Shown here one piece after another: positions 50,466-60,419 of a DNA stretch of 64,000 bases. Below the pieces are notes generated by a model. The model saw only the letters and a list, made by a program, of their open reading frames with translations. It had not been told where the DNA came from and searched no databases. Every line of letters begins with the position of its first letter. Positions within the stretch are counted from its first letter, which is position 1. A program made the translations under genes and the position numbers. The DNA comes from Timonella senegalensis JC301 (GTDB lineage Bacteria; Actinomycetota; Actinomycetes; Actinomycetales; Cellulomonadaceae): assembly GCF_000312125.1 (NCBI RefSeq), contig NZ_HE978641.1:611958-675957 (forward strand). The letters are read 5' to 3'.

Positions 50466-50520
50466 TTGACACGCCCGTAACTGTGATGCAAGACTCTCCC
50501 CCAAGAGGTTTAACGTTACA
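50466..50520 (+). promoter_or_regulatory. Predicted promoter and operator of the sugar ABC operon
   Basis: TTGACA (50466-50471) and AAGACT (50490-50495), 18 bases apart, form a plausible sigma-A promoter. GTTTAACGTTACA (50508-50520) has the 8-bp palindrome TAACGTTA with the central CG typical of LacI-family operators, sited at the expected transcription start. It is 62 bases upstream of the ATG. Confidence 0.55.
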
Positions 50521-50581
50521 ACTCGATAAGGGAATTGAGTCGTGGTTAGGCCCACTCGAGAGGAAACAAGGGAGTTTCACC

Positions 50582-51814
50582 ATGAAGAAAACAGTCCTGA
50601 AACTGGGAGCAGCCGTGCTCGCTGCAAGCCTCGCACTCGCCGGCTGCGCGGACCCAGACAGCGGCAAAACCAAGGTCACGTTCCTGTCATGGACCGGCGA
50701 AGAACAAATGAAACCGATCCTCGAAGCGTTCCACGCAGCCAACGAGGATATCAAGATCGAGGCGTCCTACTCGCCTCCAGTGGCCGAGTACATCCAAACG
50801 CTCCAGACGCGCGTTCTGTCCGGAACCGCGCCCGACGTGTTCGTGATCGCCGCCGAAAACAAGACCAACCTGCTTGACGGCGGTCACGTCATCGATCTGT
50901 CTGGTGAGCCCTACATTTCAAAGGTCGAGTCATTCAACACCGAAACCTACGGCCGCGACGGTAAGGCCTATGGCTTGTCCGTCTCCTCCTGGGCAGCCGG
51001 TTACATGTACAACGAAGACCTACTCAAGCAGGTCGGCTACGACACCTTCCCCACCACCTGGGACGACTTCCTCGTCATGAGCAAGAAGCTGCAGGACGCC
51101 GGAATCAAGCCATTCCTCGAATCCGTAGACCAGATGCCTACCACACTGTCCGCGTGGATCGGCGCCAAAACCAACACCATGGACGGCAAGCTCGACGACA
51201 AAATCTTCAGCGGCGAGACCACTTTCGCGGCAGAGTGGACCCCCTACCTCGAGCAATACAACCGCATTTACACCGAGGGCCTCGTGTCCAAGGACGTGGT
51301 TGGCCTCGACGGCGACATGATTCGCGACGAATTTGCTAACGGCCGTGTGGCCGTCATGAACGCAGGACCCTGGGTAATTAACGCCCTCCGCGAGTCTTCA
51401 CCCGACTTGAAGTTTAAGTTCGCCCTAGTTCCAGGTGTAGATGGCGGCGAGCCTTTTGCAGCCGGCGCTGCATCACCTGGCTATGCCATCAACTCCAAGT
51501 CAGACGAGACCAAGCAAGCCGCAGCCAAGAAGTTCCTCGAGTTCCTTGCATCCAAGGAAGGCGTCCAGATCTTCCACGAGCAGACCCGCGACGTCACCGT
51601 CACTGACGACTTCGAGCCAGAGGTCGATCCAGCGTTCGAGCCACTCGCCTCCTCGATCCGCAACGGCCAGCTCTACCTTCCGATGATCGCGTGGCAGCGC
51701 TCTGAGGACATCCTCAATGTTGAGGCCGTCGCTCAAATCCAGCGCATGATCCAAGGGGAAATCACTCCTGCAGAGGTTGCAAAGGCAATGGACACGAAGC
51801 TCGCTGGTTCGTGA
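50582..51814 (+). CDS. Sugar ABC transporter substrate-binding lipoprotein
   Basis: A 410-residue lipoprotein. The signal peptide ends in the lipobox LALAGC with the lipid-modified C22; the mature protein resembles family-1 extracellular solute-binding proteins (VTFLSWTGEEQMKPILEAFH; EYIQTLQTRVLSGTAPDVFV; SWAAGYMYNEDLL). The sugar is likely an oligosaccharide, inferred from the MalF/MalG-like permeases, but unknown. AGGGAG seven bases before the ATG supports the start. It leads the operon; a hairpin separates it from the permease genes. Confidence 0.94.
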   Translation: MKKTVLKLGAAVLAASLALAGCADPDSGKTKVTFLSWTGEEQMKPILEAFHAANEDIKIEASYSPPVAEYIQTLQTRVLSGTAPDVFVIAAENKTNLLDGGHVIDLSGEPYISKVESFNTETYGRDGKAYGLSVSSWAAGYMYNEDLLKQVGYDTFPTTWDDFLVMSKKLQDAGIKPFLESVDQMPTTLSAWIGAKTNTMDGKLDDKIFSGETTFAAEWTPYLEQYNRIYTEGLVSKDVVGLDGDMIRDEFANGRVAVMNAGPWVINALRESSPDLKFKFALVPGVDGGEPFAAGAASPGYAINSKSDETKQAAAKKFLEFLASKEGVQIFHEQTRDVTVTDDFEPEVDPAFEPLASSIRNGQLYLPMIAWQRSEDILNVEAVAQIQRMIQGEITPAEVAKAMDTKLAGS

Positions 51815-51823
51815 TTCATTGAC

Positions 51824-51856
51824 GCTGGGCAGCGACACCTCGGGTCGCTGCCCAGC
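51824..51856 (+). terminator. Intercistronic hairpin between the binding protein and permease genes
   Basis: GCTGGGCAGCGAC (51824-51836) pairs with GTCGCTGCCCAGC (51844-51856), followed by CCCATTTTC, and lies 20 bases before the permease start. As an attenuator or mRNA-stabilising structure it would keep the binding protein more abundant than the permeases. Confidence 0.7.
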
Positions 51857-51876
51857 CCCATTTTCAAAGGAGAAAC

Positions 51877-52848
51877 ATGGCTCTGCTCACCATGGATGCC
51901 GCCAAGAAATCAGCCACCAGCGGCACCTCAAACAAACCGCGGCGCGGACTTGCTCGCAGTACCTCTGGCGGATGGAAGCAGGTTGCAGGCAACCAGGCCT
52001 TCCTGATCCCCGCAATCGTAGTCTTCATCTTCCTGTTCGTCATTCCGCTCTGCCAGACCTTCTACTGGAGCCTGACGGACTTCACCGGCTACTCCACAGA
52101 CGCCAACTTCATTGGTCTCAGCAACTACAAGATCATCATGACGGACCCGTCCATGCTGGCTGGCCTCGGGTTTACCCTGCTATTCGGTGTGGGCACAACA
52201 CTGCTGGTAACGCTGCTTGCGATCCCGCTGGCAGTCCAGCTCAACAAGGTGTTCTTTGGCCGAAACCTCGTGCGGTCGCTGTGGTTCTTCCCCGCGATCC
52301 CGTCCATGGCGATCCTCGGACTGGTATGGCGATACATTCTCTCCCCACTGGAATCAGGCGTTCTCAACTCGACCCTGCATGACCTGTTCGGGATAAACGC
52401 GCTACCTTGGCTCTCTGACAACACTCTCGCTCGACTCAGCGTGATCATGGTGGGCGTATGGGGCGCGACAGGCTGGCACGCGGTTCTCTACACCGCTTAC
52501 CTTCAATCCATTCCGGGTGACATATACGAGGTGGCCCGAGTTGATGGAGCCAACGCGCGGCAGCAGTTCTTTGGCCTGACACTGCCGCTCCTGACGCCGG
52601 CGATCGTAGTCTCAACGTTCCTCTTGATGACAGGCGGACTCAAGGTGTTCGACCTGCCATACACACTGACGAATGGTGGCCCCGGCTTTGCCACCTACAC
52701 ACTGACCCAATCCATTGTGGTTTCCGGAGTGAGCCAAGGTCGGTACGGGCTGGCTTCCGCGCTCGCCGTACTCTTCACAATTGCCGTGGCACTCCTTGCG
52801 TTCGGCCAGCTGGCGCTCACCAAGATGATTGAGAGGAAGTTCGTATGA
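51877..52848 (+). CDS. Sugar ABC transporter permease (MalF-type)
   Basis: A 323-residue permease with six helices preceded by a basic N-terminal tail. LIPAIVVFIFLFVIPLCQTF is the first helix; the cytoplasmic EAA loop reads EVARVDGANARQQFFGLTLP. AAAGGAG precedes the ATG, and the last codons overlap the next start (ATGA). Confidence 0.95.
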   Translation: MALLTMDAAKKSATSGTSNKPRRGLARSTSGGWKQVAGNQAFLIPAIVVFIFLFVIPLCQTFYWSLTDFTGYSTDANFIGLSNYKIIMTDPSMLAGLGFTLLFGVGTTLLVTLLAIPLAVQLNKVFFGRNLVRSLWFFPAIPSMAILGLVWRYILSPLESGVLNSTLHDLFGINALPWLSDNTLARLSVIMVGVWGATGWHAVLYTAYLQSIPGDIYEVARVDGANARQQFFGLTLPLLTPAIVVSTFLLMTGGLKVFDLPYTLTNGGPGFATYTLTQSIVVSGVSQGRYGLASALAVLFTIAVALLAFGQLALTKMIERKFV

Positions 52849-53669
52849 CAAAGGCACCTTGGCGCCGGATCACACTCAGCATCGCGATGATCCTGCTCGC
52901 CCTGTTCATAGCGATTCCGCTCTACTACATCGTGGTCAATACGTTCAAAACCCAAGGAGACATGGTCTCAAGCCCTCTGGGAATCCCAACCAAGCCATTC
53001 CTGGGGAACTACGCCGAGGTCCTCACCGATCCGCGCATCTACAAGTCGTTTCTCAACACTCTGTATGTGACAGTGATGTCCGTGGTCCTCCAGCTCATGG
53101 TGGGTGCCATGGCTGCGTATGCAATGCTCATGCGCACGAGCAGAACCAATAAGATCATCGCCAACGTGCTGCTCATCGGGTTCATTGTCCCGGGACAGTC
53201 GACTCTGATTCCCCTGTACAGGACACTCGTGGGATTCAATCTGGTGGACAGTCTCAACGGACTGATCGTCATGTACATGGGTGGTTCGATCTTCTGCTAC
53301 TTCCTGATCCAGGGATATATGAAAACCCTGCCGTTCGAGATCGTAGAAGCTGCGCGCATCGACGGGGCTTCAACGGGTCAGATCTTCCTGCAGATAGTTC
53401 TTCCACTGATCAAGCCGATCCTGATCACCGTGGGAGTCTTCCAAACCATGTGGGTATGGAACGACTTCCTGCTTCCCACCGTGTTCATCTCCTCCCCATC
53501 AAAGAGAACCGTGGTGCTGCAGGTATACAACGCAGTATCCGAGTTCACCACCAACTGGCCGATGTTTATGACCGTATCTGTGGTCGCACTCATCCCGATG
53601 GTTGTGTTCTTCATCTTCGCTCAACGGCACATTGTGAATGGACTGTTGGCCGGAGGCGTGAAGGGCTGA
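52845..53669 (+). CDS. Sugar ABC transporter permease (MalG-type)
   Basis: A 274-residue permease with six helices, opening ITLSIAMILLALFIAIPLYY, and the EAA loop EAARIDGASTGQIFLQIVLP. It translates from an overlapping ATGA with the upstream permease, implying coupled translation. No ATPase gene follows, so the pair must use an unlinked ATPase such as a shared MsiK-like protein. Confidence 0.95.
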   Translation: MTKAPWRRITLSIAMILLALFIAIPLYYIVVNTFKTQGDMVSSPLGIPTKPFLGNYAEVLTDPRIYKSFLNTLYVTVMSVVLQLMVGAMAAYAMLMRTSRTNKIIANVLLIGFIVPGQSTLIPLYRTLVGFNLVDSLNGLIVMYMGGSIFCYFLIQGYMKTLPFEIVEAARIDGASTGQIFLQIVLPLIKPILITVGVFQTMWVWNDFLLPTVFISSPSKRTVVLQVYNAVSEFTTNWPMFMTVSVVALIPMVVFFIFAQRHIVNGLLAGGVKG

Positions 53670-53674
53670 TAATA

Positions 53675-53706
53675 AGCCGGGCCCCTCCCCACGGTGGGGC
53701 CCGGCT
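53675..53706 (+). terminator. Terminator of the sugar ABC operon
   Basis: AGCCGGGCCCC pairs with GGGGCCCGGCT, followed by CTTTTCT. Confidence 0.9.
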
Positions 53707-53756
53707 CTTTTCTACTTCACGTCGAGAAAATCAAAGCGCTGAGGCTGGAAGCCGGG

Positions 53757-53772
53757 CACAATCGTCGAGAAT
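53757..53772 (-). repeat. Copy of the dispersed TCGACGAT motif
   Basis: CACAATCGTCGAGAAT, ATTCTCGACGATTGTG on the minus strand. It is 12 bases from the stop codon of the membrane protein gene and near the terminator of the convergent ABC operon. Confidence 0.6.
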
Positions 53773-53783
53773 GTGGGAGCGCG

Positions 53784-54722
53784 TCAGCGCTTATCGCGGT
53801 CGCTGAAGGCGGCCGTTCCGGACGCGGCCCGAGCAGCGTGGTCAGGCTTCTGCACCATCTTTGCCACCACTAGCGCGACAACACCCACCGGGATCAGCAG
53901 GATCCCCACCACGCGCATGAAGTCGCCCCAGTAATAGGCGGGATCGGAAAAGAACTTCAGGGAGTTGGAAAAGGCCTCGCCCACGGAACTCGATTGGCCG
54001 TACTCGGCACCAAACACAATAAACCCGGGGACTGCGAACGCAAGCATGACTAGGATCGCGATGACCTTACTGCCCAGAGTGTTGGACTTCATGGCCTCAT
54101 CGGACGTATCCAACTGGTTTCCTGCAGCTGCCTCCTTAGGGCGGATGAACGCGAGGACGGGTAGCACCACAAAGACGGCGAGCATCAGACCACCGAGCAT
54201 CGCAAAGAGAAGCGCGATCAGGCCAAACATAACGAGCGCAACAAACCAGGGAGCGCCATCCTCCGTGGCAAAAGTGTAGTGCCAGCCATTGGGTCGGCGT
54301 TCTGATTCGATGAGGTGGTTGACCGGCGGCAACAACACCGTCACCGTGGCACACAGCGTGGGCACCCACACGGTCACAAGCGGAACCACAAGCGTGCGAA
54401 GTAGAGCGTTCATGTTGGCGGGGACCTCCGGATCCGGATCCCACAGGCCGCGGAGCACCGCCCACGCAGTAGGCAGGCACGCACCTATAAAGCCCAAGGA
54501 GAGCGTGAAAGACAGATCACCGGGGCCGTCGCCCGCAGCTCGGTAGATTCCAACGACTGCCAAGACCGCGGAAAGAATGGTGAGGAGCACGACCGGGAGG
54601 TCGATTGTGCGGCGGAGCCAGTCCCGATCGACAGGTTGTTTGGATTCCTCCCCGGTACCGGTTATCCCGCCACTGTCGGCCCACCCTGACGACGGCTTGG
54701 GCGTGCGGTTCGGCTGACTCAT
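53784..54722 (-). CDS. Multi-pass membrane protein of unknown function
   Basis: I do not recognise this protein. It has 312 residues: a polar N-terminus of about 45 residues, then about six membrane helices (LPVVLLTILSAVLAVVGIYR; LGFIGACLPTAWAVLRGLW; TLVVPLVTVWVPTLCATVTV; MFGLIALLFAMLGGLMLAVF; VIAILVMLAFAVPGFIVFGA; VVGILLIPVGVVALVVAKMV). The extracytoplasmic loop after helix 3 carries HLIESERRPNGWHYTF. It ends in a basic tail. The ATG at 54722 has GAGGGGG upstream; a longer frame is not supported. It lies just downstream of the pilus locus on the same strand, beyond a terminator, so it is probably independent of it. Confidence 0.85.
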   Translation of the reverse strand: MSQPNRTPKPSSGWADSGGITGTGEESKQPVDRDWLRRTIDLPVVLLTILSAVLAVVGIYRAAGDGPGDLSFTLSLGFIGACLPTAWAVLRGLWDPDPEVPANMNALLRTLVVPLVTVWVPTLCATVTVLLPPVNHLIESERRPNGWHYTFATEDGAPWFVALVMFGLIALLFAMLGGLMLAVFVVLPVLAFIRPKEAAAGNQLDTSDEAMKSNTLGSKVIAILVMLAFAVPGFIVFGAEYGQSSSVGEAFSNSLKFFSDPAYYWGDFMRVVGILLIPVGVVALVVAKMVQKPDHAARAASGTAAFSDRDKR

Positions 54723-54821
54723 GCGGTTCCCCCTCAAGAACGGTCTCGAGCGAGAGTAGCAAGGAAGGGCTCTGCCCGCGAACGCTTGAGTTGGCGCTAC
54801 CCACATCACGGCAACACAAAA

Positions 54822-54857
54822 GCCGCGAGGTGGAAAAGCGCTTTCCCGCCTCGCGGC
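54822..54857 (-). terminator. Terminator of the inner pilus operon
   Basis: GCCGCGAGG (54822-54830) pairs with CCTCGCGGC (54849-54857), with GGAAA/TTTCC inside. On the minus strand the stem is followed by TTTTGTGTTG. Confidence 0.85.
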
Positions 54858-54944
54858 CTTGGTTAGCTAGCAGTCAGGGGGCCTCCTGCTAGCCGGCCCA
54901 AACTGTTCCGCCAAGACCAGTCTGGGAGTTTGTGGGGCTAGGGC

Positions 54945-56456
54945 TCAGCGAGCCTCAGCCTGGTTGCGGCGGCGAACCAGCATCAGCCCACCAGCAATAG
55001 CCACGGCAGCCACGCTACCGAGGGTCAGGAGAACCTGGCCGGCAGCACCGGTGAGTGGGAGCGTTACGGCTGCCTTCTTGGTGTTCTCAACGGTGATGGT
55101 TGGGAACTCGCCGGTCGCGGTCGCTTTAACGGTCACTGCGATTGGTTTCTCGAGCAGGGTGTAGCCGGCAGGAGCCTTGGTCTCGACCAGCGCAAAGCAG
55201 CCGGTGGTTGGCGCTGCAACGATCTTGCCGTCAACAACCGTGGAGTTTCCCAAGAACAGGGCAGGGAACGAGGCCTTGCCGTTTGCATCGGTTTTCACTG
55301 AAGCGATGACAGTGTTGTCAGCCTCTACTGGCTGGCACTTGCCGTCCGCAACAGTGCCCGCGAACAGCGAGAACTCGGCGCCCTCAAGGGTTGCGGCCTC
55401 GCTACCCTTGGCGTACTTGAGGATGGAGAAACCACCCCAGTTGGTGTGGACCTCGTTCGACGGGGTCGTGGTGGGGTTTCCGTCAACCTCAAAGTGCGCG
55501 TTGGCTGTGTTGGTGATGGAGCCGAGCTTGTCAGCCGAGCCACCCTGAACGGTGGCACTGATGGTTACCTTGAGGCTCTGCCCGCCAGCTGCAGCGACAG
55601 CCGGGAGTTTGGAGTCAGCGATCTTCACCGAGACGCTGTTGCCGGCGGCTGCGGTGTAGTCGGTACCTTCCGCAAACGTGGCCCCGGCAAGCTCAACCTT
55701 GGCCACCTTCACGTCCGAGAACCTTGCATCGACCGCGTCCGTGATCTCGAACTTGGTCAGTTTCTTAGAGTCAGTGACGAGCGGGATCTTGGTGTCGATG
55801 GTGAACTCGATGCGTCCATCTACTGGCGAGCCGTCAACCTTGCGAACGTCCTTCACCACCGAGGTGGAGGAGTTCTTGGGGTATGCGTGAACATCGTAGA
55901 TCCATGGTGCCTGCGAGCCGGTTCCCGGCAGCGGGAGGGTCACCAGGAATGGCAGCGAAGGTGCGGCAACACCGGCTGGGAGCTTGGTCTCGCAGACCAC
56001 GTAAGCGCCCAGATCCAGGCCCGTAAACGCGACCATTCCGTTAGCAGTTACGCCAGTTGCAGTCTGCTCAAAGCCACTTGCGCCACCAGCCGCTGGGCAG
56101 GTGTTACCAAGGCTCTTGGAGAGATCTCCGGCTGCGTCCCAGCCTGCCTCCGTTGCAAGATCGATGTCGGTCACCTTGTAGATGGTGAAGCCTGCGCCAT
56201 CGATCTTGGTCAGTCCGGCGAGGTCGGTCGCCGAGTCAACAGCACCTTCAAGCTTCGAGCCAGCCAGCTCCTCGTACTTGTGAAGGGTCAGCGACCCCTT
56301 CTTGGTGAAGTCGATGTTCGCCGAGCTTGGAGTCGGCGTCGCCACTGGCTCTGCAGCCGCAGCCGAGCCAAGGCCCACAGTTCCAGCAAAGCTCAGCAGC
56401 AGCGCGCCGGCCGCCAGGGCCGCAGCCGAGCGCTGCGAGTTGTTACGAATACGCAT
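54945..56456 (-). CDS. Major (shaft) pilin, inner pilus unit
   Basis: A 503-residue fimbrial subunit of the FimA/FimP/SpaA type. The signal peptide is LAAGALLLSFAGTVGLGSAA; the pilin motif WIYDVHAYPKN at residues 185-195 supplies K194, which a class C sortase links to the Thr of the next subunit. E-box-like ETKLPAG and VETKAPAGYTLLEK lie in the SpaA-type domains, and LPLTG at 466-470 plus a hydrophobic segment and RRR-rich tail form the sorting signal. It is about 40% identical by eye to the second shaft pilin at 61524. The ATG 56456 (GAAAGAG upstream) matches the paralogue. It has no sortase of its own downstream. Confidence 0.94.
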   Translation of the reverse strand: MRIRNNSQRSAAALAAGALLLSFAGTVGLGSAAAAEPVATPTPSSANIDFTKKGSLTLHKYEELAGSKLEGAVDSATDLAGLTKIDGAGFTIYKVTDIDLATEAGWDAAGDLSKSLGNTCPAAGGASGFEQTATGVTANGMVAFTGLDLGAYVVCETKLPAGVAAPSLPFLVTLPLPGTGSQAPWIYDVHAYPKNSSTSVVKDVRKVDGSPVDGRIEFTIDTKIPLVTDSKKLTKFEITDAVDARFSDVKVAKVELAGATFAEGTDYTAAAGNSVSVKIADSKLPAVAAAGGQSLKVTISATVQGGSADKLGSITNTANAHFEVDGNPTTTPSNEVHTNWGGFSILKYAKGSEAATLEGAEFSLFAGTVADGKCQPVEADNTVIASVKTDANGKASFPALFLGNSTVVDGKIVAAPTTGCFALVETKAPAGYTLLEKPIAVTVKATATGEFPTITVENTKKAAVTLPLTGAAGQVLLTLGSVAAVAIAGGLMLVRRRNQAEAR

Positions 56457-56508
56457 GTTTGTCTCTTTCAAAAGGCAGTCGGATCAGGGGGCGATCCAAC
56501 AAACGGGG

Positions 56509-56554
56509 GTGAATCGTCGTTAATCAAAATCAGGTGGTGCGCCTAGCGCGCACC
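56509..56554 (-). terminator. Intercistronic motif and hairpin between tip and shaft genes (inner unit)
   Basis: GTGAATCGTCGTTAATCA (56509-56526) is a copy of the dispersed TCGACGAT motif. GGTGCGC (56536-56542) pairs with GCGCACC (56548-56554). The hairpin lies two bases beyond the tip-gene stop; the same pair of elements occurs at 63103-63148 in the outer unit. Confidence 0.65.
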
Positions 56555-56556
56555 CG

Positions 56557-59500
56557 TCAGATCAGCGATTGGGAGCGCCTCCTACGGGTCCAGGCCGCCA
56601 GGCCCGCGGCGCCAAGCGCCGCCCCACCAGCCACAATGAACGCCAGCGTGCCCGTTCCACCCGTGAGTGGAATGGTCAGGGGTGCACGCTTCTCGTTCGC
56701 AATCGGCCCGTAGCTCCGCGCGAGCGCATCGCCGGCAATGATGACCGTCCGAGTCTTGCCGTCACGCTTGTACCCGGCCGGCGCCTTCGTCTCCGTCAGG
56801 CCGTACTCGCCCCACGGCAGGCCGGTCAGCGTGAACTGGCCCGCCACCGGGTCCCTATCGGGACCCTTGCAGTCCGCTTCCGCGGCCTCCTGACAATCGA
56901 CGATCTTGGTCACGCCACCGTCCGGACCCTTCAGTTCCCACTCGGATCCGGCCAGCAGGTTTGCCGGGGTGGAGGTGTCCACCTTGGACCAGGTGAGGGA
57001 GCCGGACTTCTGGGTATTGGTGAACACGCAGTCGACTGTCGAGCCGGGCGCGACTCCCACAAGCGAGCCCGCTTGAGTAAGTCCGGTGGCACTCGTGGTG
57101 ACCGCGGTGGTTACTGGTTTGCCACCGTTCGTGTTCGGGTGCGTGACCGTGCAGGTCAGGTCCTTGAACTCGTACCCGGTCTGGTTTTCCTCCGACACCG
57201 TCAGGTCGGCTTTATCCACACCCTGGTGCTTGAGGGTCCAGCGAGTGTTTCCGTCCTCACCGGTCACCTGGGTTGCCGTCTCCGGGGTCAGCGTTCCCTT
57301 GCCGGACTTCAACCCAAGGGTCCAACCCTTAGCCGGCGAAGGCTCGGTGGCGTTCACGTTCTCAACGCGCTTGTGCAGGGTTACCGAGGTCGGGACACTC
57401 ACCGGGTTCTCGGTGCACGCGGTGAACGTGTCCTTTGGATCGGTGCAGGTCCCAGGCTTGTCGGTGGGCGTTAGGACATTCTTGAGGTTGTGGTCGCCCG
57501 TGGTGCTTGCCGCGTCCCTGGGGTCCTTGACCGTGGCCATGTAAGTGATCGTGGCGGTCTTGCCCGCCCCGAGGTTCCCGGTGATCAGGAGCTTGCTGGG
57601 GTTCGACTGCGAGTCCCAGGCGGCGGTGATCGCCGGGCCCGGGGTTGCTGGATTTGCCGGCGCAACCACCACGGAAGGTGGGTTGGTGCTGGAAATTTTC
57701 GAATCGTCGAGAATCCCTGACAGGAGGTCGCTGTAAGCGACCTTGCCGGTCTGGGTGCCCGAGTTTGTGATGGTCAGCGAGTACAGGACCTGATCGCCGG
57801 GGCGGACGGCGGTTCCGGGCTCAACAGAGATTCCGTTGACCTTGGACAGCGCCTTGGCGGCCGTGATGAACGGCATGCCAAACGTGACCTCGCTGCACGT
57901 TGTCGGGCCAAGGCCGGCCTGGGCGCAGGTGTCGCCGGGCTTCTTGTCCGCAAGGACAGAGGCCCACGCGATGTTGTTGAGCTTCTTGTCGCCGGGGGCG
58001 TTCGCGGGGACCTGGGGGTCCTTGAACGTCACGTCATATTGGAAGGACCTAGACGTGCCCGGAGAAAGTTGGCCAGACCACCTAATAGTCTTCCCTGAGG
58101 GGTCGATAGTCAGAGTGGAGCCATCGGTAGGAGCAACCAACTGGATCGAATCAGCGTAGTCAGAGAGCAGGGAAAGGTCGTCCGAAACCACGGCAGGGCG
58201 CGAGTTAGAGAACGCGGAACCCTTCACGTTGGTGACCTTGACGGTGTAGCGCACGGTCCGGCTGCTGACCCAGGTGGCGCCATCGGTGAAGTTGGATGAC
58301 TTCTCAACCTTGAGCTGAGGAACCAGGCGCGAGATCTTGTAGTCCTCGACCTCACCGGTCGTGGTCATGCCCGTGGCGGCGAGCATGCCTTTGTCGGCGG
58401 TGCCACCCACGCGAAGGCGCATGAAACTAGAGTCGGCGGGACTCTTGACGTTGGCGTCGGCCGGCACGGCCCAGGTGAGATTTACGGTTGTGGTGGGAGC
58501 AGAGACGATGGGGCAGGCGGCCTCAGCGGACTTCTCCGCCTCGTCGAAGACGCCGTTAAGGTTCCAGTCGATCCAGCCGGCAACAGGGTATCCCCCAGTG
58601 GCAGCCGTGCACTTCACGCCAGTGAGCGTGTAGATTTCCGCGGTTGGGTCGATCGCAGGAACAGTCACGCCTGTGAGGGCGTCGTCTGAATCTGCGTCAG
58701 CGTTTGGTGAGAACAGCGAGCTGCCCTCGGCGGAGATCGTGTTTCCCAACACCGGGTAGGTCTTGGACGTGTCAAGCGTGGCGCTGGTGAAGCTCCAGCC
58801 AAACACGTTGGTGGTGGTCGTGCGGTTGGGCCAAGTGGGTGCTGGCAGCACGCCGCCGCTCCAGTTTGGCGTGTAGAGAGCGCCGGCAGCTCCATAACTC
58901 TGGGGCGCGTCGCCATAGTCGGTGCTCAGAACCACGCCAATGGCAACAGCGCTGGTGCCGCCCCTTAAACTCAACATCCGCAGCGGTCACGCCCTCCATG
59001 AACGAGATCGCCATGGGACCGTGACCGGAACTGCTAGAGGCACTGCATTCGGAACCGTCAGCGCGGAGACGCAGGGTCTTGCCCAAGTCAGACAGGCTAG
59101 CCTCCACGCCGGTCCAGCAGCTTGCAGAGCGCGAAGATTCAATGATGCGCCAAGTGGGAGCCGTGGTGGTCGTCACCTCGATGTATTCACGATTGGGCTC
59201 ACCGGTAGAGTTGCTGCTCGACTCCGCGTCGGCAACAACGAGCCCCTGAAGAGGGATAGACCTTGTGGAGTTGTCTGACGCTACGAGCGAGGCGCTGCAG
59301 TCAAAGCCGAGCTTGACCGTGCCGCCGTCATTCTTGTTGGCAATACCGATCCGCATGGTGTTGGAGGATCCTGAACCACCTACGTTGTACAGGTTGTCTA
59401 GGCTGTCGCCTCGCCATGAGCCGGGGACGTAGGTTTTGGCGGGTGCACTCCCATTTCGGATTGTGGCTCTACAGGTCACGCGGACCTTTTGGTCTCCCAC

Positions 59501-59725
59501 AACGATGTCGTTGGACTGGGTCGTCGTGGTGAACGGGTCAGCAGCCCTCCACTCAAACCAGTTGATGTTGCCCTTGTACAGGCCCGATCCACCAGTCGCA
59601 GTCACGGCGGAGGCGGCCTGGGTCACGGGATTCTGGGGAGCGGTCACGGCGAGCATGCCAAAGAGCATGGCTACGGCCAGGCCGGCTGCCATGCGCTTTA
59701 GGGCGCGCTGAGGTAGCGAAGGCAC
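56557..59725 (-). pseudogene. Pilus tip adhesin, frameshifted at a C4 run (inner unit)
   Basis: About 1,055 residues if restored. The GTG at 59725 is preceded by AAGGAG, and an export signal (GLAVAMLFGMLAVTAPQ) follows. The first frame ends near 58961-58964, where one additional G in the minus-strand GGGG would join it to the second frame. The second half has STDYGDAPQSYG and GEVEDYKI, a GEVED-type domain, several DUF11-like repeats, and SpaA-like prealbumin domains (AGSEWELKGPDGG; LTETKAPAGYK). The sorting signal is IPLTG with a hydrophobic span and TRRRR. It resembles FimQ/FimB tip adhesins. A sequencing error or a real inactivating mutation is possible; C4 is short for phase variation. Confidence 0.85.
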
Positions 59726-60419
59726 CTTGGTGTCTCCTTGAAAGCTTGAAGTGTCGCGCAGAAATGGGGACTTGGCTGACCGATCACACTGCGCACGCGA
59801 GTACTTGGCGGTTGACTCTCGTTGCATACGCGAGTCCAGGCGGAGGCCTCACGCTGCTTGTGCTGCATATTCAGTGGAGCCGCTGCGCTCTGGCGGAGAG
59901 GCGCTTGCTCCTCGACCTGTTCTGGATCCCTGGCGGCGGGCTACGAACGTGGTCGCGTTACTGCTGGCCACCGCTCTATCCCCTGATAAGTCCGGTGGTC
60001 AGGAGAGAATCTACCTTGAAAAGTTGGGGAGAAATACCCATCTGAAGTATGACCGATTTGACACGTATGCCTTCGGAGTCGGAAAGAAGTTCGTGACCTG
60101 CGGAAACAGATTTCCGGGTGGAAAGTATTTCACCCGTTGCATGCATTCCGCCCATTGAAACAACAGCGGCTTAATGGCAAAGATTGTTGCGCATGACACC
60201 AATAAATACGGCGGTAAAACTTCTATGCGCTCCCCGGGCGGCACCTCAATGCATCAAAGGGGTGCCATAACCGCAGGTAGTTAACGCTTTACGTCACATG
60301 GTTGAAAGTTAAATATTGCGAAAGAGGTGCTCGTTTTTGTCACATAAAAATACGTGGTTATGCGTAGGAATTCGTTTCCTGAGTGAAATAAAACAGGTGG
60401 CTTTCAGCATTCTTTTGGA
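59726..60419. other. 694-bp AT-rich gap between the two pilus units
   Basis: It carries the promoter region of the inner tip gene. ACGCGAGT recurs at 59795 and 59828, 33 bp apart (about three helical turns) and 70-110 bp upstream of the start; CGGGTG...CACCCG is a short hairpin at 60116-60137. The right part (60240-60419) is strongly AT-rich. I see no gene. Confidence 0.45.

Noticed and set aside
60011-60244. 77-codon minus-strand frame in the gap between pilus units
   Set aside because: No ribosome-binding site and composition reflects AT-rich intergenic DNA.
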